Virus record (IMG/VR): IMGVR_UViG_3300021959_000045 | Span: 1 to 56,998 of that record | Origin: a virus | DNA: 56,998 bases | Reading direction: 5' to 3' (one strand) | Shown here: positions 35,873 to 43,552 of the stretch, piece by piece | Position numbering within the stretch: the stretch's first letter is position 1 | Layout: the number at the start of each line of letters is the position of its first letter | The notes under the pieces: model-generated | Databases searched by the model: none | Told to the model about the DNA's origin: nothing | Seen by the model: the letters and a program-made list of their open reading frames with translations, nothing else | Program-made: the position numbers and the translations under genes

Positions 35873-36545
35873 TTAAATCCTCTACCGCTTTAACCACATC
35901 AGGAAAATGTGTTCCTAAAATATCCCAACATCTATCAGCTACGTCTATATGTTCTATCTGGGTGCCGTGACCTCGACGAAGTTCACAATAATGAATCCAA
36001 GAACGAAGAGTACCAGACATATACAAAGTAGTTTTTGTAAGTCCTTCCGGAAGAAGAGCACGTGCCTGTTCTTTAGCAATACCCGTGTTCAACGCCATCT
36101 CGTAGTAATCTTTGGCTACCTTTGCAACCTCCGCCTGCATCTCATTAAAGACCTCCTGCGCCTTTTTCTGTCTAGGTAGGTCTTCATCTACCATAGACAA
36201 TTGTCGGTTTGTGGGGTGTTGTTTACGCGCCTGGCGAGTGGTATAGAACCCTTCACTGACAGCATAACGCTGAGAAAATTCTTGAAACGAGAAAGAACGG
36301 TGACGCAAAATTTGGCGAGAAATATCACGAGTCGTTTTGATTTCCATCGTGACACTCACCATCTCAAAAGGAGACCAGTGACCTTCTTTAATGAGATACC
36401 GCAGCAACTTGGGTGCAGTCTTCTCATTGTTCTGATTATTGGGATTGCTTACCCTTGCGGCATACGCAATTAATTCATTTGCAGTGTTACACCCAGTTGT
36501 GGCACTTGGCATCGTCATACCAACTAAACTCACTTCACTTGTCAT
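35847..36545 (-). CDS. thyX: FAD-dependent thymidylate synthase ThyX
   Basis: 232 residues from the ATG at 36545, preceded by AGGAAGGA; the extension to 36587 lacks such a site and overlaps the upstream gene. The ThyX motif is RHRSFSFQEFSQR at 81-93 (RHRxxSxxxxSxR). Other hallmarks are HWSPFEMVSVTMEIK and LRSWIHYCELR. It makes dTMP from dUMP with methylenetetrahydrofolate and FADH2, supplying thymidine for phage DNA together with nrdJ. Confidence 0.95.
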   Translation of the reverse strand: MTSEVSLVGMTMPSATTGCNTANELIAYAARVSNPNNQNNEKTAPKLLRYLIKEGHWSPFEMVSVTMEIKTTRDISRQILRHRSFSFQEFSQRYAVSEGFYTTRQARKQHPTNRQLSMVDEDLPRQKKAQEVFNEMQAEVAKVAKDYYEMALNTGIAKEQARALLPEGLTKTTLYMSGTLRSWIHYCELRRGHGTQIEHIDVADRCWDILGTHFPDVVKAVEDLNDECIRVG

Positions 36546-36732
36546 ATTTTCCTTCCTCATAGGTTCCGGGCACACTATTGTATGCAATCACTTGTTTAAA
36601 TGCTTCAACCAAAGTAGTATCACGAATACTATCTTTGTCCATAGTACTTTCAAAATCCACAAGTTGTTCAATTAATTCGTCACGAAAAAATTGTTCAAAT
36701 GCATGTTCATCAAAATCGCTTCTTTGTATCAT
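36535..36732 (-). CDS. Small conserved phage protein (65 aa)
   Basis: 65 residues, acidic and helical, ending LVEAFKQVIAYNSVPGTYEE plus a short charged tail. The C-terminal 'VPG.YE.GKYD' pattern recurs in small phage proteins, function unknown. It overlaps the thyX start by 11 nt and supplies its ribosome binding site. Confidence 0.7.
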   Translation of the reverse strand: MIQRSDFDEHAFEQFFRDELIEQLVDFESTMDKDSIRDTTLVEAFKQVIAYNSVPGTYEEGKYDK

Positions 36733-36743
36733 TATATTTTTTC

Positions 36744-37142
36744 CTAAAAAATGATCGTTACTAAATTCATCAATACAGCAGTACCAGACACGGCACTACC
36801 AATCATAATTGCTTTATCATTCCAAACACCTCCGACAAAGATCCAGCTACACGCTGCTATCAAATATGCTAATTGCCCAGCTGTTCCAAATCCTGCACTC
36901 ATTAGAAACACTCCGACGACGCCTGTTATAGTTGCAATCCACTTTACATAGCTGTCAATTGTGCCGGTAGGTGTAACCGGAGTCATGTCATCAACTTGAG
37001 ACTGTAGATCTTCCATCTCTTCTTTGAGACGTTTTTTCTCAGCGTTGAGTTCCATTGCCAAACGACCCGCTTTGGACATAGTACTTTCTTTATACTGTTC
37101 TTTTGCTTCGTCTCTAATTTCTAATGTTTTTTCTTTAACCAT
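36744..37142 (-). CDS. Membrane protein with N-terminal coiled coil
   Basis: 132 residues. Residues 1-52 are a charged helix (EKKRLKEEMEDLQSQVDDMT). Three hydrophobic segments follow at about 67-84, 88-106 and 110-132. No signal peptide. The topology suggests an inner-membrane protein with a cytoplasmic coiled coil. A role in lysis control or superinfection exclusion is possible but not shown. Confidence 0.75.
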   Translation of the reverse strand: MVKEKTLEIRDEAKEQYKESTMSKAGRLAMELNAEKKRLKEEMEDLQSQVDDMTPVTPTGTIDSYVKWIATITGVVGVFLMSAGFGTAGQLAYLIAACSWIFVGGVWNDKAIMIGSAVSGTAVLMNLVTIIF

Positions 37143-37268
37143 AATAATTCCAAAACAATACAGCTGCCCTCCTCAGTATCCACTACCACCCCGCACTGTA
37201 TCCGACGATTCATTAGTAATGCAGAAACATATAATCGTCTTAGCCACTAAAATATATAGGAAGTACCG
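37143..37268. other. 126-nt gap with no confident feature
   Basis: A GTG-started 24-residue frame on the minus strand (MAKTIICFCITNESSDTVRG...) is visible but has no good ribosome binding site. No hairpin or clear promoter was seen. Confidence 0.4.
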
Positions 37269-37439
37269 CTAATCCTTTTTTTCTTCTGCTTTGAAAGTAA
37301 TATCAAAATCAGGAACATTGTTTAATACAGAAATCACTTCTTCCATATGAGACTTGTATCCTAGTTCTCTACCAACATAGTAACTAATAGAACTAATCAT
37401 CATGATGAGTAAAGTCAACTCTAACGGATTAAAGAGCAT
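37269..37439 (-). CDS. Small single-pass membrane protein (56 aa)
   Basis: The frame starts MLFNPLEL with ATG at 37439 and ends at TAG 37269. Residues 7-22 (ELTLLIMMISSISYYVG) are a membrane segment, then a charged helix and a Lys/Glu-rich tail. The ATG immediately follows the stop of the upstream gene (TAAATG). Similar tiny membrane proteins are common in marine T4-like phages. Function is unknown. Confidence 0.75.
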   Translation of the reverse strand: MLFNPLELTLLIMMISSISYYVGRELGYKSHMEEVISVLNNVPDFDITFKAEEKKD

Positions 37440-37817
37440 TTAGAACGGCCTCCCAAAATCAACATTAGACCAACCTTCACCATCGACCATCCAAGCAGTA
37501 CCACACTTCTCGTTGACGACAATATCACCAACAGAAACCGAATGCATTCGAGTGAACTTCTGAATGCAAGACCCTTCAGGACCATATCCGTTACCTACAT
37601 GGAACACGTCTTCGAGGGTATCAACACCAGTAACACGAGCAACCGAAGCGAAGTGATCTGACATCCACGATTCATAGTTCTTAGAACCACCCATGAACTT
37701 GACATCACGGTGGATAACAATCTCAGGAAAATCTCCAAAGTCGCCATCCCAACCAACTGAATTCAAGTGGTCTCGGGCTTCTTCTGATAAGTGAAACTGG
37801 TGAATTAAATATGACAT
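37440..37817 (-). CDS. Conserved phage hypothetical (125 aa)
   Basis: 125 residues with a globular, Gly- and aromatic-rich sequence: GWDGDFGDFPEIVIHRDVKF, YESWMSDHFASVARVTGVDT, GDIVVNEKCGTAWMVDGEGW. The C-terminal half looks like a small beta domain. It is coupled to both neighbours (its ATG at 37817 overlaps the previous stop). No known function. Confidence 0.75.
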   Translation of the reverse strand: MSYLIHQFHLSEEARDHLNSVGWDGDFGDFPEIVIHRDVKFMGGSKNYESWMSDHFASVARVTGVDTLEDVFHVGNGYGPEGSCIQKFTRMHSVSVGDIVVNEKCGTAWMVDGEGWSNVDFGRPF

Positions 37818-38008
37818 TATACAGTCCTCACAATGTAAGCGGGTTTAGTTGGATCAATTTTGATCTCAGGATTAGTCACTTCTGTCACTTCATCCCAGAT
37901 TTCTGCATTCTTCAATGCGTCAAACAGAAACTCTGAAACGGCGGCGTGACGCCCACGATTAGCAACATACTCAGCGTAGGTGTCAAAGTCAGTGATTAAG
38001 TCAGTCAT
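37817..38008 (-). CDS. Small conserved phage protein (63 aa)
   Basis: 63 residues from the ATG at 38008, preceded by AGAAGAGAT. The frame could extend upstream to 38164, but that would be AT-rich leader containing the promoter. The N-terminal half is helical (YAEYVANRGRHAAVSEFLFD) and the C-terminus is a short strand region ending PAYIVRTV. First gene of a unit with a host-type promoter at 38094-38122. Confidence 0.7.
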   Translation of the reverse strand: MTDLITDFDTYAEYVANRGRHAAVSEFLFDALKNAEIWDEVTEVTNPEIKIDPTKPAYIVRTV

Positions 38009-38093
38009 ATCTCTTCTCTCATTCATTAAAAACATATTATCGCATATATCTGAACATTTGTAAAGTGCTAAGTTATTGATTTTAAAGGGGTAA

Positions 38094-38122
38094 ATATTAA
38101 AGAAAAAACCTTGTATAATCAA
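38094..38122 (-). promoter_or_regulatory. Sigma-70-type promoter upstream of 63-aa gene
   Basis: TTGATT (-35, 38117-38122), 17-bp spacer, TAATAT (-10, 38094-38099) on the minus strand. The 17-bp palindrome at 38156-38172 lies 33 bp upstream. Confidence 0.55.
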
Positions 38123-38155
38123 TGACTTACAATCGAATTTTTTACATGAATTTTG

Positions 38156-38172
38156 GGAATACATTATATTCC
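38156..38172. repeat. 17-bp palindrome GGAATA-N5-TATTCC, copy 1
   Basis: GGAATA CATTA TATTCC, perfect 6-bp arms. It overlaps the stop codon of the 71-aa gene and lies upstream of the promoter at 38094-38122. The same box occurs at 38830-38846, and the flank (catgaa 7 nt away) is also shared. Confidence 0.85.
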
Positions 38173-38379
38173 AGATATTCCTCTAATCTCGGCTTTGGTG
38201 AGGTCTCGGAACTTACGACGAGACACGGACCACTGTTTCTTAGGAGACGAGAAGATTAACGCCTCATTAGAACCCTCTGGCACGTAGCCGATGAGGTTTG
38301 TGCCCTCGGTTAGGTATATGTGTGAGGGTACCCGATACTCGCACTTGTCCCACACAGTGATCTCCTGGCGCACTCTCAT
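38164..38379 (-). CDS. Small conserved phage protein (71 aa)
   Basis: 71 residues: a beta-rich N-terminus (EITVWDKCEYRVPSHIYLTE) and a basic C-terminus (KKQWSVSRRKFRDLTKAEIR). It overlaps the sigma region 4 gene by 4 nt, so the two are probably co-expressed. I see no known domain. It could be a partner of the sigma-like protein; this is inferred from coupling only. Confidence 0.75.
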   Translation of the reverse strand: MRVRQEITVWDKCEYRVPSHIYLTEGTNLIGYVPEGSNEALIFSSPKKQWSVSRRKFRDLTKAEIRGISGI

Positions 38380-38756
38380 ACAAAAGCCTCCAATAGTCCA
38401 GAACGAGAGGGATGACGTAACTTACGCAACGCTTTTGCTTCGATTTCCCGAATGCGTTGTCCGTTTACGGAGAACTGCCGCCCGACTTCCTCAAGAGTTT
38501 GGTCGCTTGGAACACCTATTCCGAAACGTGATCGAAGGATTTTAGCTTCTCGTGGAGTTAACATACCTAACATTTTTTCAACCACATCTTTGAGTTCTTC
38601 GGTATCGAAGTTTTCCTCGTAGGTAAGTCCATGATTTTCTTCATAAAAATCACAAGATACAGCCGTGTCCAAAACTTGAGGAGTAGTTGGTTCATCTAAA
38701 AGGCGAACGCCGCGATAGGTTTTTCTATCTGGGTTATATGGTCTCATGTGATTCAT
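38376..38756 (-). CDS. Stand-alone sigma-70 region 4 protein
   Basis: 126 residues. The C-terminal 65 match region 4 of primary sigma factors: LTPREAKILRSRFGIG (4.1), TLEEVGRQFSVNGQRIREIE and AKALRKLRHPSRSG (4.2). Regions 1-3 are absent; the N-terminal 60 residues are unrelated and acidic (YEENFDTEELKDVVEKM). The flap-binding 4.1 surface and the helix scaffold are well kept. In the -35 recognition helix the E. coli residues R584, E585 and Q589 are replaced (G, Q, E), while R588 is kept. It may redirect, or compete for, host RNA polymerase. A host-type promoter and two palindromes precede it. Confidence 0.85.
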   Translation of the reverse strand: MNHMRPYNPDRKTYRGVRLLDEPTTPQVLDTAVSCDFYEENHGLTYEENFDTEELKDVVEKMLGMLTPREAKILRSRFGIGVPSDQTLEEVGRQFSVNGQRIREIEAKALRKLRHPSRSGLLEAFV

Positions 38757-38779
38757 TCCTTATCGTTAATTACAAAGTA

Positions 38780-38808
38780 ATTTTCGCACAGAATGACGAG
38801 TTTGTCAA
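38780..38808 (-). promoter_or_regulatory. Sigma-70-type promoter of the sigma region 4 gene
   Basis: TTGACA (-35, 38803-38808), 17-bp spacer, GAAAAT (-10, 38780-38785) with TGC before it (extended -10) on the minus strand. Two palindromes lie directly upstream. Confidence 0.75.
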
Positions 38809-38821
38809 TGGTTTAAACCAT
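38808..38821. repeat. 14-bp palindrome next to the -35 box
   Basis: ATGGTTTAAACCAT, a perfect palindrome touching the TTGACA box. A possible operator. Confidence 0.7.
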
Positions 38822-38829
38822 GAAATCTA

Positions 38830-38846
38830 GGAATACGTTATATTCC
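38830..38846. repeat. 17-bp palindrome GGAATA-N5-TATTCC, copy 2
   Basis: GGAATA CGTTA TATTCC, identical to copy 1 except one loop base, 21 bp upstream of the -35 box of the sigma region 4 gene. Confidence 0.85.
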
Positions 38847-38855
38847 GCTTTTTCA

Positions 38856-39521
38856 TTAATTGGGGGAGCTCTCATAGAGTTCTACAGTTTCGATTAACTT
38901 ACCAATCCACTTATCTCTCGTTTCGATAAAGATTTGGGGGTCTTCATCGTCTACAGCGATGATGGTAACGAGTTGTTCAATGGGCATTCCAGTTCGCTCT
39001 TCCCACATGACAGCATATCCAGCCTCTTGACAGAAGTAGTTTTCGACATACTCTATTCGTTTGAGTTTTTTGGAGGTTTTAAAGTCAATGATTGATATCT
39101 TACCATCAAATTCAGCAACACAATCAACACGACCAGCAAGACGTAAATGATCGGAATAAAGTGGACATTCCTGACCATATACTTTTCCAATCCGTTCATC
39201 TAAAATATCTTTGACGGATAGGAAGTTTGAGATGATGTTTGGCATATACCCCGAAAGATACCCAGAATCGTTGTTTATATATTTTTCAATCAACTCGTGG
39301 ACAGCGGTTCCTCTCTGAGAGGCACGAAAAGAGATTTGATTAGCTTTCTCTTCACCAATTCTTTTTTTCCATTTCGCAATCGAATCTTTTGAAAGAATAC
39401 TAAGAACTGTAGTTATTGATGGGTATCGTGTGCCATCAGGTGTGGAGTACTTACGACCAGATTCTTCTGTAACCGCATTGAGATCATCATAACCAAGATC
39501 AATTTTTATATGTTCAAACAT
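38856..39521 (-). CDS. PD-(D/E)XK (RecB/Cas4-like) nuclease
   Basis: 221 residues. Nuclease motifs: RGTAVHELIEKY (71-81, His75), GRVDCVAEFDGK with Asp133, IIDFKTSKK with Asp146 and Lys148, and a Q-x3-Y-type segment CQEAGYAVMW. This order is that of RecB-family exonucleases of phages. It probably processes DNA ends in recombination or degrades host DNA. It lies at the edge of the glycan island and overlaps its first gene by 8 nt. Confidence 0.85.
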   Translation of the reverse strand: MFEHIKIDLGYDDLNAVTEESGRKYSTPDGTRYPSITTVLSILSKDSIAKWKKRIGEEKANQISFRASQRGTAVHELIEKYINNDSGYLSGYMPNIISNFLSVKDILDERIGKVYGQECPLYSDHLRLAGRVDCVAEFDGKISIIDFKTSKKLKRIEYVENYFCQEAGYAVMWEERTGMPIEQLVTIIAVDDEDPQIFIETRDKWIGKLIETVELYESSPN

Positions 39522-40302
39522 TTTTTAATTTGCCCTTTCGAAGTCTTGCTTCGTAGGATCTCCTTTGTTTACGGTTAAGTTTAGAGAGTTCTTCTGATGA
39601 AAGAACTCTAGTTTGTATTGCTTCGTCAAGTTTCTTTTTTTCTAGTTTTTCTTGTTTTTTACTTTTATGAACAGCAATAGTTACATTTTTCCCTTGAGGA
39701 ATTTTTATTTCATCATGGTCATGATGTAGGATAAATTGTACTTCATTTTCAAACTCTTTAAATAAATGATACCATATTGGACGCCAGTTATTCAAGAGCC
39801 TATAATTATTTGAGTGAGACCTATCACTATTTAAGTAAACATCTGTAATAGAACGCATGTTGAAATCTAATATAGTATCGAATCCATACATGTGAATTTC
39901 TTTAGGTTTAAACTTCGTTGCAGCAAAGTGTGTAGCCATATGACCACAATTGAAGTTTGTGGCAGACATCGGGTCTCCTTCTGGTCCACAATACTTCGGA
40001 ACAGTCAGATAGAAATCTCGAATATTCTGAGCGTACTTTAAATAAAATACTGATTGACCAGGATCGTTCATCCAGATTTTAGGACGGTTACCCAAAACCC
40101 AACGAAACATGTCAAGATTTACATGACCTTCCGTTAGGGCCAGCATCATCTTAAAATCTACCATACATGTTGCATAAACATTTTCAATATGGAATGGGGG
40201 CATATTACAAACGAGCCTTGTTCCTGAAGGTTCGTTCATATCATCCCAAAAAACGGATTTATCTCCGTTACCTATAATGTGGACAACATCATTACTTCTC
40301 AT
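39514..40302 (-). CDS. DUF115/sialyltransferase-like glycan enzyme
   Basis: 262 residues. The N-terminus VVHIIGNGDKSVFW resembles the 'vGNGPS' loop of DUF115/Maf and sialyltransferase-like enzymes. CGHMATHFAATKFKPKEIHM plus YGFDT matches the 'sG..A...A...g.k.IyllGfD' signature of that group. The C-terminal 60 residues are very basic (KKQEKLEKKKLDEA; LNRKQRRSYEARLRKGK). It may transfer a sugar acid to a protein or glycan. Substrate is unknown. First of the island's sugar genes, overlapping the next by 11 nt. Confidence 0.6.
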   Translation of the reverse strand: MRSNDVVHIIGNGDKSVFWDDMNEPSGTRLVCNMPPFHIENVYATCMVDFKMMLALTEGHVNLDMFRWVLGNRPKIWMNDPGQSVFYLKYAQNIRDFYLTVPKYCGPEGDPMSATNFNCGHMATHFAATKFKPKEIHMYGFDTILDFNMRSITDVYLNSDRSHSNNYRLLNNWRPIWYHLFKEFENEVQFILHHDHDEIKIPQGKNVTIAVHKSKKQEKLEKKKLDEAIQTRVLSSEELSKLNRKQRRSYEARLRKGKLKNV

Positions 40303-40957
40303 TATACATCAATTTCCGTATCATTAACTTGCCTTTATATCCGGTCCAGTGCATCGCCAACTTGTTTGGATTATCGTGTCCGTCGTTTTCCAACTGAACC
40401 CTTAACCAGTTGTATATATTAGGTAACGAAACAATAGTTCCGATACGCAATATCGGATTATCACGTATTAGTGAATGAAGAGTTTCTTGATCTCCTTGTA
40501 TGGGGTTGTCAATACACGCTTGGGCCCAACTCGTTAAAATTTGAGGTTTATTCTTTATCGCAACCACACCACTGTTATGCCAAGTCTCGCCGGTTCGTAT
40601 TGACCAAGGTTTATCTTCAACCATCGCTAATGTTTTTTCTTCTGCATATCTAAACACTCCCGACATGTCACCTAAAATTTGAATATCAGTATCTAACCAA
40701 CACGCATATTCACTTTTTATTTTTAGAAGAGCTGCTGGTTTTAAAAACCAAGCCACTTTTTGTCCTTTTTTAATAGGAATGACATCGTCAAATCCACTAA
40801 CTTGATATGCCCAAGCACGTGTTTCTTCTGTTAATCCAAAGTCCATAAGAACAATGGGTGTGTCGTTATGTTTGAGGTAGTTTTTTAGAAACCAAGGCAA
40901 CATCCATTCTGTTTTATCGTCACAACCAGTAATAAAACATTTACTGTAAGATTTCAT
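40292..40957 (-). CDS. GT-A glycosyltransferase (GT8-like)
   Basis: 221 residues. Typical retaining GT8-like features: N-terminal strand (CFITGCDDKTEW), LKPAALLKIKSEYACWLDTD with the metal-binding DxD (DTD), WHNSGVVAIKN, GDQETLHSLI and AMHWTGYKGK. It should transfer a sugar from a nucleotide donor. Acceptor unknown. Overlaps both neighbours (11 and 17 nt). Confidence 0.75.
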   Translation of the reverse strand: MKSYSKCFITGCDDKTEWMLPWFLKNYLKHNDTPIVLMDFGLTEETRAWAYQVSGFDDVIPIKKGQKVAWFLKPAALLKIKSEYACWLDTDIQILGDMSGVFRYAEEKTLAMVEDKPWSIRTGETWHNSGVVAIKNKPQILTSWAQACIDNPIQGDQETLHSLIRDNPILRIGTIVSLPNIYNWLRVQLENDGHDNPNKLAMHWTGYKGKLMIRKLMYNEK

Positions 40958-41588
40958 AGTTCCTTCCCCCTTTCCAATTGTGTTTTGCTAGACACCCAGC
41001 TTCTTTTTGTAATGTCGTAAATGAATCGTTTGCCATAACCGGCCATGGGTAAAATTCCTGTAAAAAAGGAAATAATTGCCTTCGTAGAAAAATATCAGTC
41101 GGACCGGCCATTTCTTTAGCTGTTTCGATAAGAAGTTTTGCACCATCAGGTTTAAGTCGGTAGGCGTGTGCTCCTGGAAAGTATGGTTTAGAAGTTAACG
41201 GACCTACACCAATAAACATTGGTGTATTGTATTTTCCGTAACTAGGTTGACCCAAAGATATTATCTTATCATAATTTATATGTAAAGGCAAGTTATTTAT
41301 TGCAACAGCATCGTGTTCGAATATTTGATATTCAACATTGTCTTCGACGCATTTTTCCCAAAGAGTGTAGTGAGAAAGGAATGCTGATAAACCAGATTCG
41401 AAATATGAAAACTTTTCAATAAAATTTTTTGTAGGCAAACCCTTCTCTTTAAATAATTTTTGTGGATCGTCTTTGGGGGTAAACGCATCAAACATTTTAA
41501 CATTGTGACCGGGCATAGATTTAATACAACGTTCAGCCACTGCAACTGATTTTGGGTTCGACTTAATTGTTATAACAAATGATTTCAT
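40941..41588 (-). CDS. Glycosyltransferase family 25 (LPS-type)
   Basis: 215 residues. The pattern FVITIKSNPKSVAVAERCIK, GLSAFLSHYTLWEKCVEDNV, YQIFEHDAV and PGAHAYRLKPDGAKLLIE, PTDIFL is that of GT25 lipooligosaccharide galactosyltransferases. The protein lacks a signal or membrane segment, so it is cytoplasmic. It probably extends a glycan on a lipid or protein acceptor. Confidence 0.75.
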   Translation of the reverse strand: MKSFVITIKSNPKSVAVAERCIKSMPGHNVKMFDAFTPKDDPQKLFKEKGLPTKNFIEKFSYFESGLSAFLSHYTLWEKCVEDNVEYQIFEHDAVAINNLPLHINYDKIISLGQPSYGKYNTPMFIGVGPLTSKPYFPGAHAYRLKPDGAKLLIETAKEMAGPTDIFLRRQLFPFLQEFYPWPVMANDSFTTLQKEAGCLAKHNWKGGRNYEILQ

Positions 41589-41592
41589 GTGA

Positions 41593-42177
41593 TTACGTGT
41601 TTAATGTATTTTCTAAAATAGTATAACCGACATTTGCTTTTTCTCGAAAATTTATTCGCCACGGAGTTATACCAGAACAAAAACTTTCTGCGACACGATA
41701 TAATCTATCATCCGCTCTTCCAAACAATCTAGAAGTATCATGAAGAACAATGTACTTTTTAATAGTACTTTTATGTACTTCTAGTTCTTGTATCAGGTGA
41801 GCTGGTTGATGATTACTATCAATCAAAAGTAAATCGGTTGGACTCAAAGTTTTGGTATCAGTGGAAGACATTTCTTTAACAGTTAGTCGTATATTATTTT
41901 CTTTACAGTAATCATTAAATAAGTTTTCGAAGGGTCTCCATCGGTGCATATCTATATCGACTAAAGTTACAGACTTGGGATTAGTCAAACAGGCCGCGGC
42001 TGCACTTGCACCTTGATGTGTTCCAAGTTCTTTATAACTATCACACGACTTCATTAATCTTTGCATGGCATCATGTTGCCAACAATAGTCGATCCCGTGA
42101 GCCTCTTCGTGTTGTTTTCGTATTTCAGTATAAAATTCAGGTAATGTTTTTACATGGTCTAATTTGGCATTTATCAT
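41593..42177 (-). CDS. Class I SAM methyltransferase (Methyltransf_24 type)
   Basis: 194 residues. The SAM-binding core reads YKELGTHQGASAAAACL then VTLVDIDMHRWRP (motif I and the acidic end of strand 2), with LLLIDSNHQPAHLIQELEVH and YIVLHDTS later. This resembles methyltransferases that modify sugars or cephalosporin-hydroxylase-like proteins. It may methylate a sugar of the island's product. It overlaps the next gene by 4 nt. Confidence 0.7.
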   Translation of the reverse strand: MINAKLDHVKTLPEFYTEIRKQHEEAHGIDYCWQHDAMQRLMKSCDSYKELGTHQGASAAAACLTNPKSVTLVDIDMHRWRPFENLFNDYCKENNIRLTVKEMSSTDTKTLSPTDLLLIDSNHQPAHLIQELEVHKSTIKKYIVLHDTSRLFGRADDRLYRVAESFCSGITPWRINFREKANVGYTILENTLNT

Positions 42178-42737
42178 TGATTGTTTCTCCTACAAACTAA
42201 AACTGTGCTTGTTTTACTTCCTAAAAATTTTTCAATAATAGTCATACCTTTACTTGTAATAAGACTTTCAATTTCATTTTGAGTAGCTAAAAGTGGATCG
42301 GCGGCTTCACAAACCGAATCTGATTCACTATATTCTAAATAAAGTACTCCGGAAGGAGATAATTGATCTTTCCACGTCATTATAGTTTTTTCTGGTTCTA
42401 TTGTATGATCAAAAGAATTTGAATACAATATGTCAGCTTTTCCTATCCATTCTTCTTTGGGAATAGTAAAATCATGTTGAATAGTCATTTCAAACTGAGA
42501 AGCCGTATCACTAATTTCGGTTCCGATAATGTATGCTTCAGGAAATCTTTTCTTAAAGAATTTTTGTTCAGCGCCATTTCTCGTTCCATGACATATAATA
42601 AAACCCGCAAAGGCACTTTTTTTACAGATAATTTCAATTACATTTTCTCGAACATAAACCCAATCTAATTTAATTTTATTAACCTTTGTTTGCCATTCTA
42701 CATAATCTTCGTAATTTTTATATTCATAAATTTTCAT
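42174..42737 (-). CDS. SAM-methyltransferase-like protein
   Basis: 187 residues from the ATG at 42737, which has AAGGTGGGG upstream and overlaps the previous stop by 1 nt. The fold motifs are FAGFIICHGTRNGAEQKFF, AYIIGTEISDTA, HDFTIPKEEWIGKADILYSN and SGVLYLEYSES. This is a diverged Rossmann methyltransferase; motif I is unusual (HGTRNG). Very AT-rich codon use. Probably modifies a sugar; target unknown. Confidence 0.6.
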   Translation of the reverse strand: MKIYEYKNYEDYVEWQTKVNKIKLDWVYVRENVIEIICKKSAFAGFIICHGTRNGAEQKFFKKRFPEAYIIGTEISDTASQFEMTIQHDFTIPKEEWIGKADILYSNSFDHTIEPEKTIMTWKDQLSPSGVLYLEYSESDSVCEAADPLLATQNEIESLITSKGMTIIEKFLGSKTSTVLVCRRNNQ

Positions 42738-43552
42738 TAATATATTCCCCACCTTGTCTCTTCTAGATTGGTGATTCTCCACAACTTATCATAATCGTAG
42801 TCATCAGCACCACGCAATTGTATATGCACAAATTTTGTATTTTCTGTTCTAGTATCTATAACAGGTCTTCGGGGACCAGTAGTTTCCGGCAAGTAATGCA
42901 CATAACTATTCCATCCAGAATCAAGGGCAGTCCATTCTAAATTAGCAACTTCTAACATAGCATGAAGATAACCTTGGTCGGACGCATAAAAACTATCAAT
43001 TCCAGCGGAGATAATGAATTTATAAAAGGTTTCAAATTTTACGAAATTCTTTCTGCAATATTCTCTCCCTTCTTTTGTGTACAACACAACACCAGAATTA
43101 TAAACTTTCATTAACCCATCTTTACGACGAGGCAACTCTTTATTGTATATGTTTTTTATTAAGGTGCCGAACCGTTCATCCGAAACATTGTTAATCCTGC
43201 CAACCGTATACTTCTTCCTCATATCGGGTTGTAACTTTTCTTCACAAAGTCCGATGTGTTTTATGGGTATGTCAAATATGTTTTCATCTAATCCGTCAAC
43301 TGGAAATATATCTGTGTCTAAGAAAAGTACATTATCATACTGTTCAAAGTATTCGTCATAAACCACTTTGAATTGTCCATAGTGTGGGGTAAACTTACCT
43401 AGATTTCTATTTTGTTTAATTAACCATTTGGAATCTTGTTCGAAGAGGTGTTCTGCTCCAATTTTTTTGGCATATTCCTTCATTGATTTCACTGAAGCTC
43501 GTGTTCCGGGCAAATCTTTGCCGTCATAATATTGGTATATTAGATTTTTCAT
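42737..43552 (-). CDS. GT-A glycosyltransferase (DxD, phage surface-glycan type)
   Basis: 271 residues. The start KNLIYQYYDGKDLPGTRASV, the line YDNVLFLDTDIFPVDGL with DTD, and MKVYNSGVVLYTKEGREY define a GT8-like fold. The sequence is a paralogue of the proteins at 44448 and 48961 (all start with M-(K)-N-(L/I)-I-(F/L/Y)-Q-x-Y). Three copies in one island suggest stepwise addition of different sugars. Confidence 0.75.
   Translation of the reverse strand: MKNLIYQYYDGKDLPGTRASVKSMKEYAKKIGAEHLFEQDSKWLIKQNRNLGKFTPHYGQFKVVYDEYFEQYDNVLFLDTDIFPVDGLDENIFDIPIKHIGLCEEKLQPDMRKKYTVGRINNVSDERFGTLIKNIYNKELPRRKDGLMKVYNSGVVLYTKEGREYCRKNFVKFETFYKFIISAGIDSFYASDQGYLHAMLEVANLEWTALDSGWNSYVHYLPETTGPRRPVIDTRTENTKFVHIQLRGADDYDYDKLWRITNLEETRWGIY

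Noticed and set aside
37200-37260. Possible tRNA in the gap before the coiled-coil membrane gene
   Set aside because: No cloverleaf arms or T-loop GTTC motif could be made.
37143-37268. 24-residue GTG frame (MAKTIICFCITN...)
   Set aside because: Too short, no ribosome binding site and no overlap with a neighbour; recorded only as a possibility.
38156-38846. GGAATA palindromes as transcription terminators
   Set aside because: The stems are short and AT-rich with no U-tract, so a DNA-binding site is more likely.
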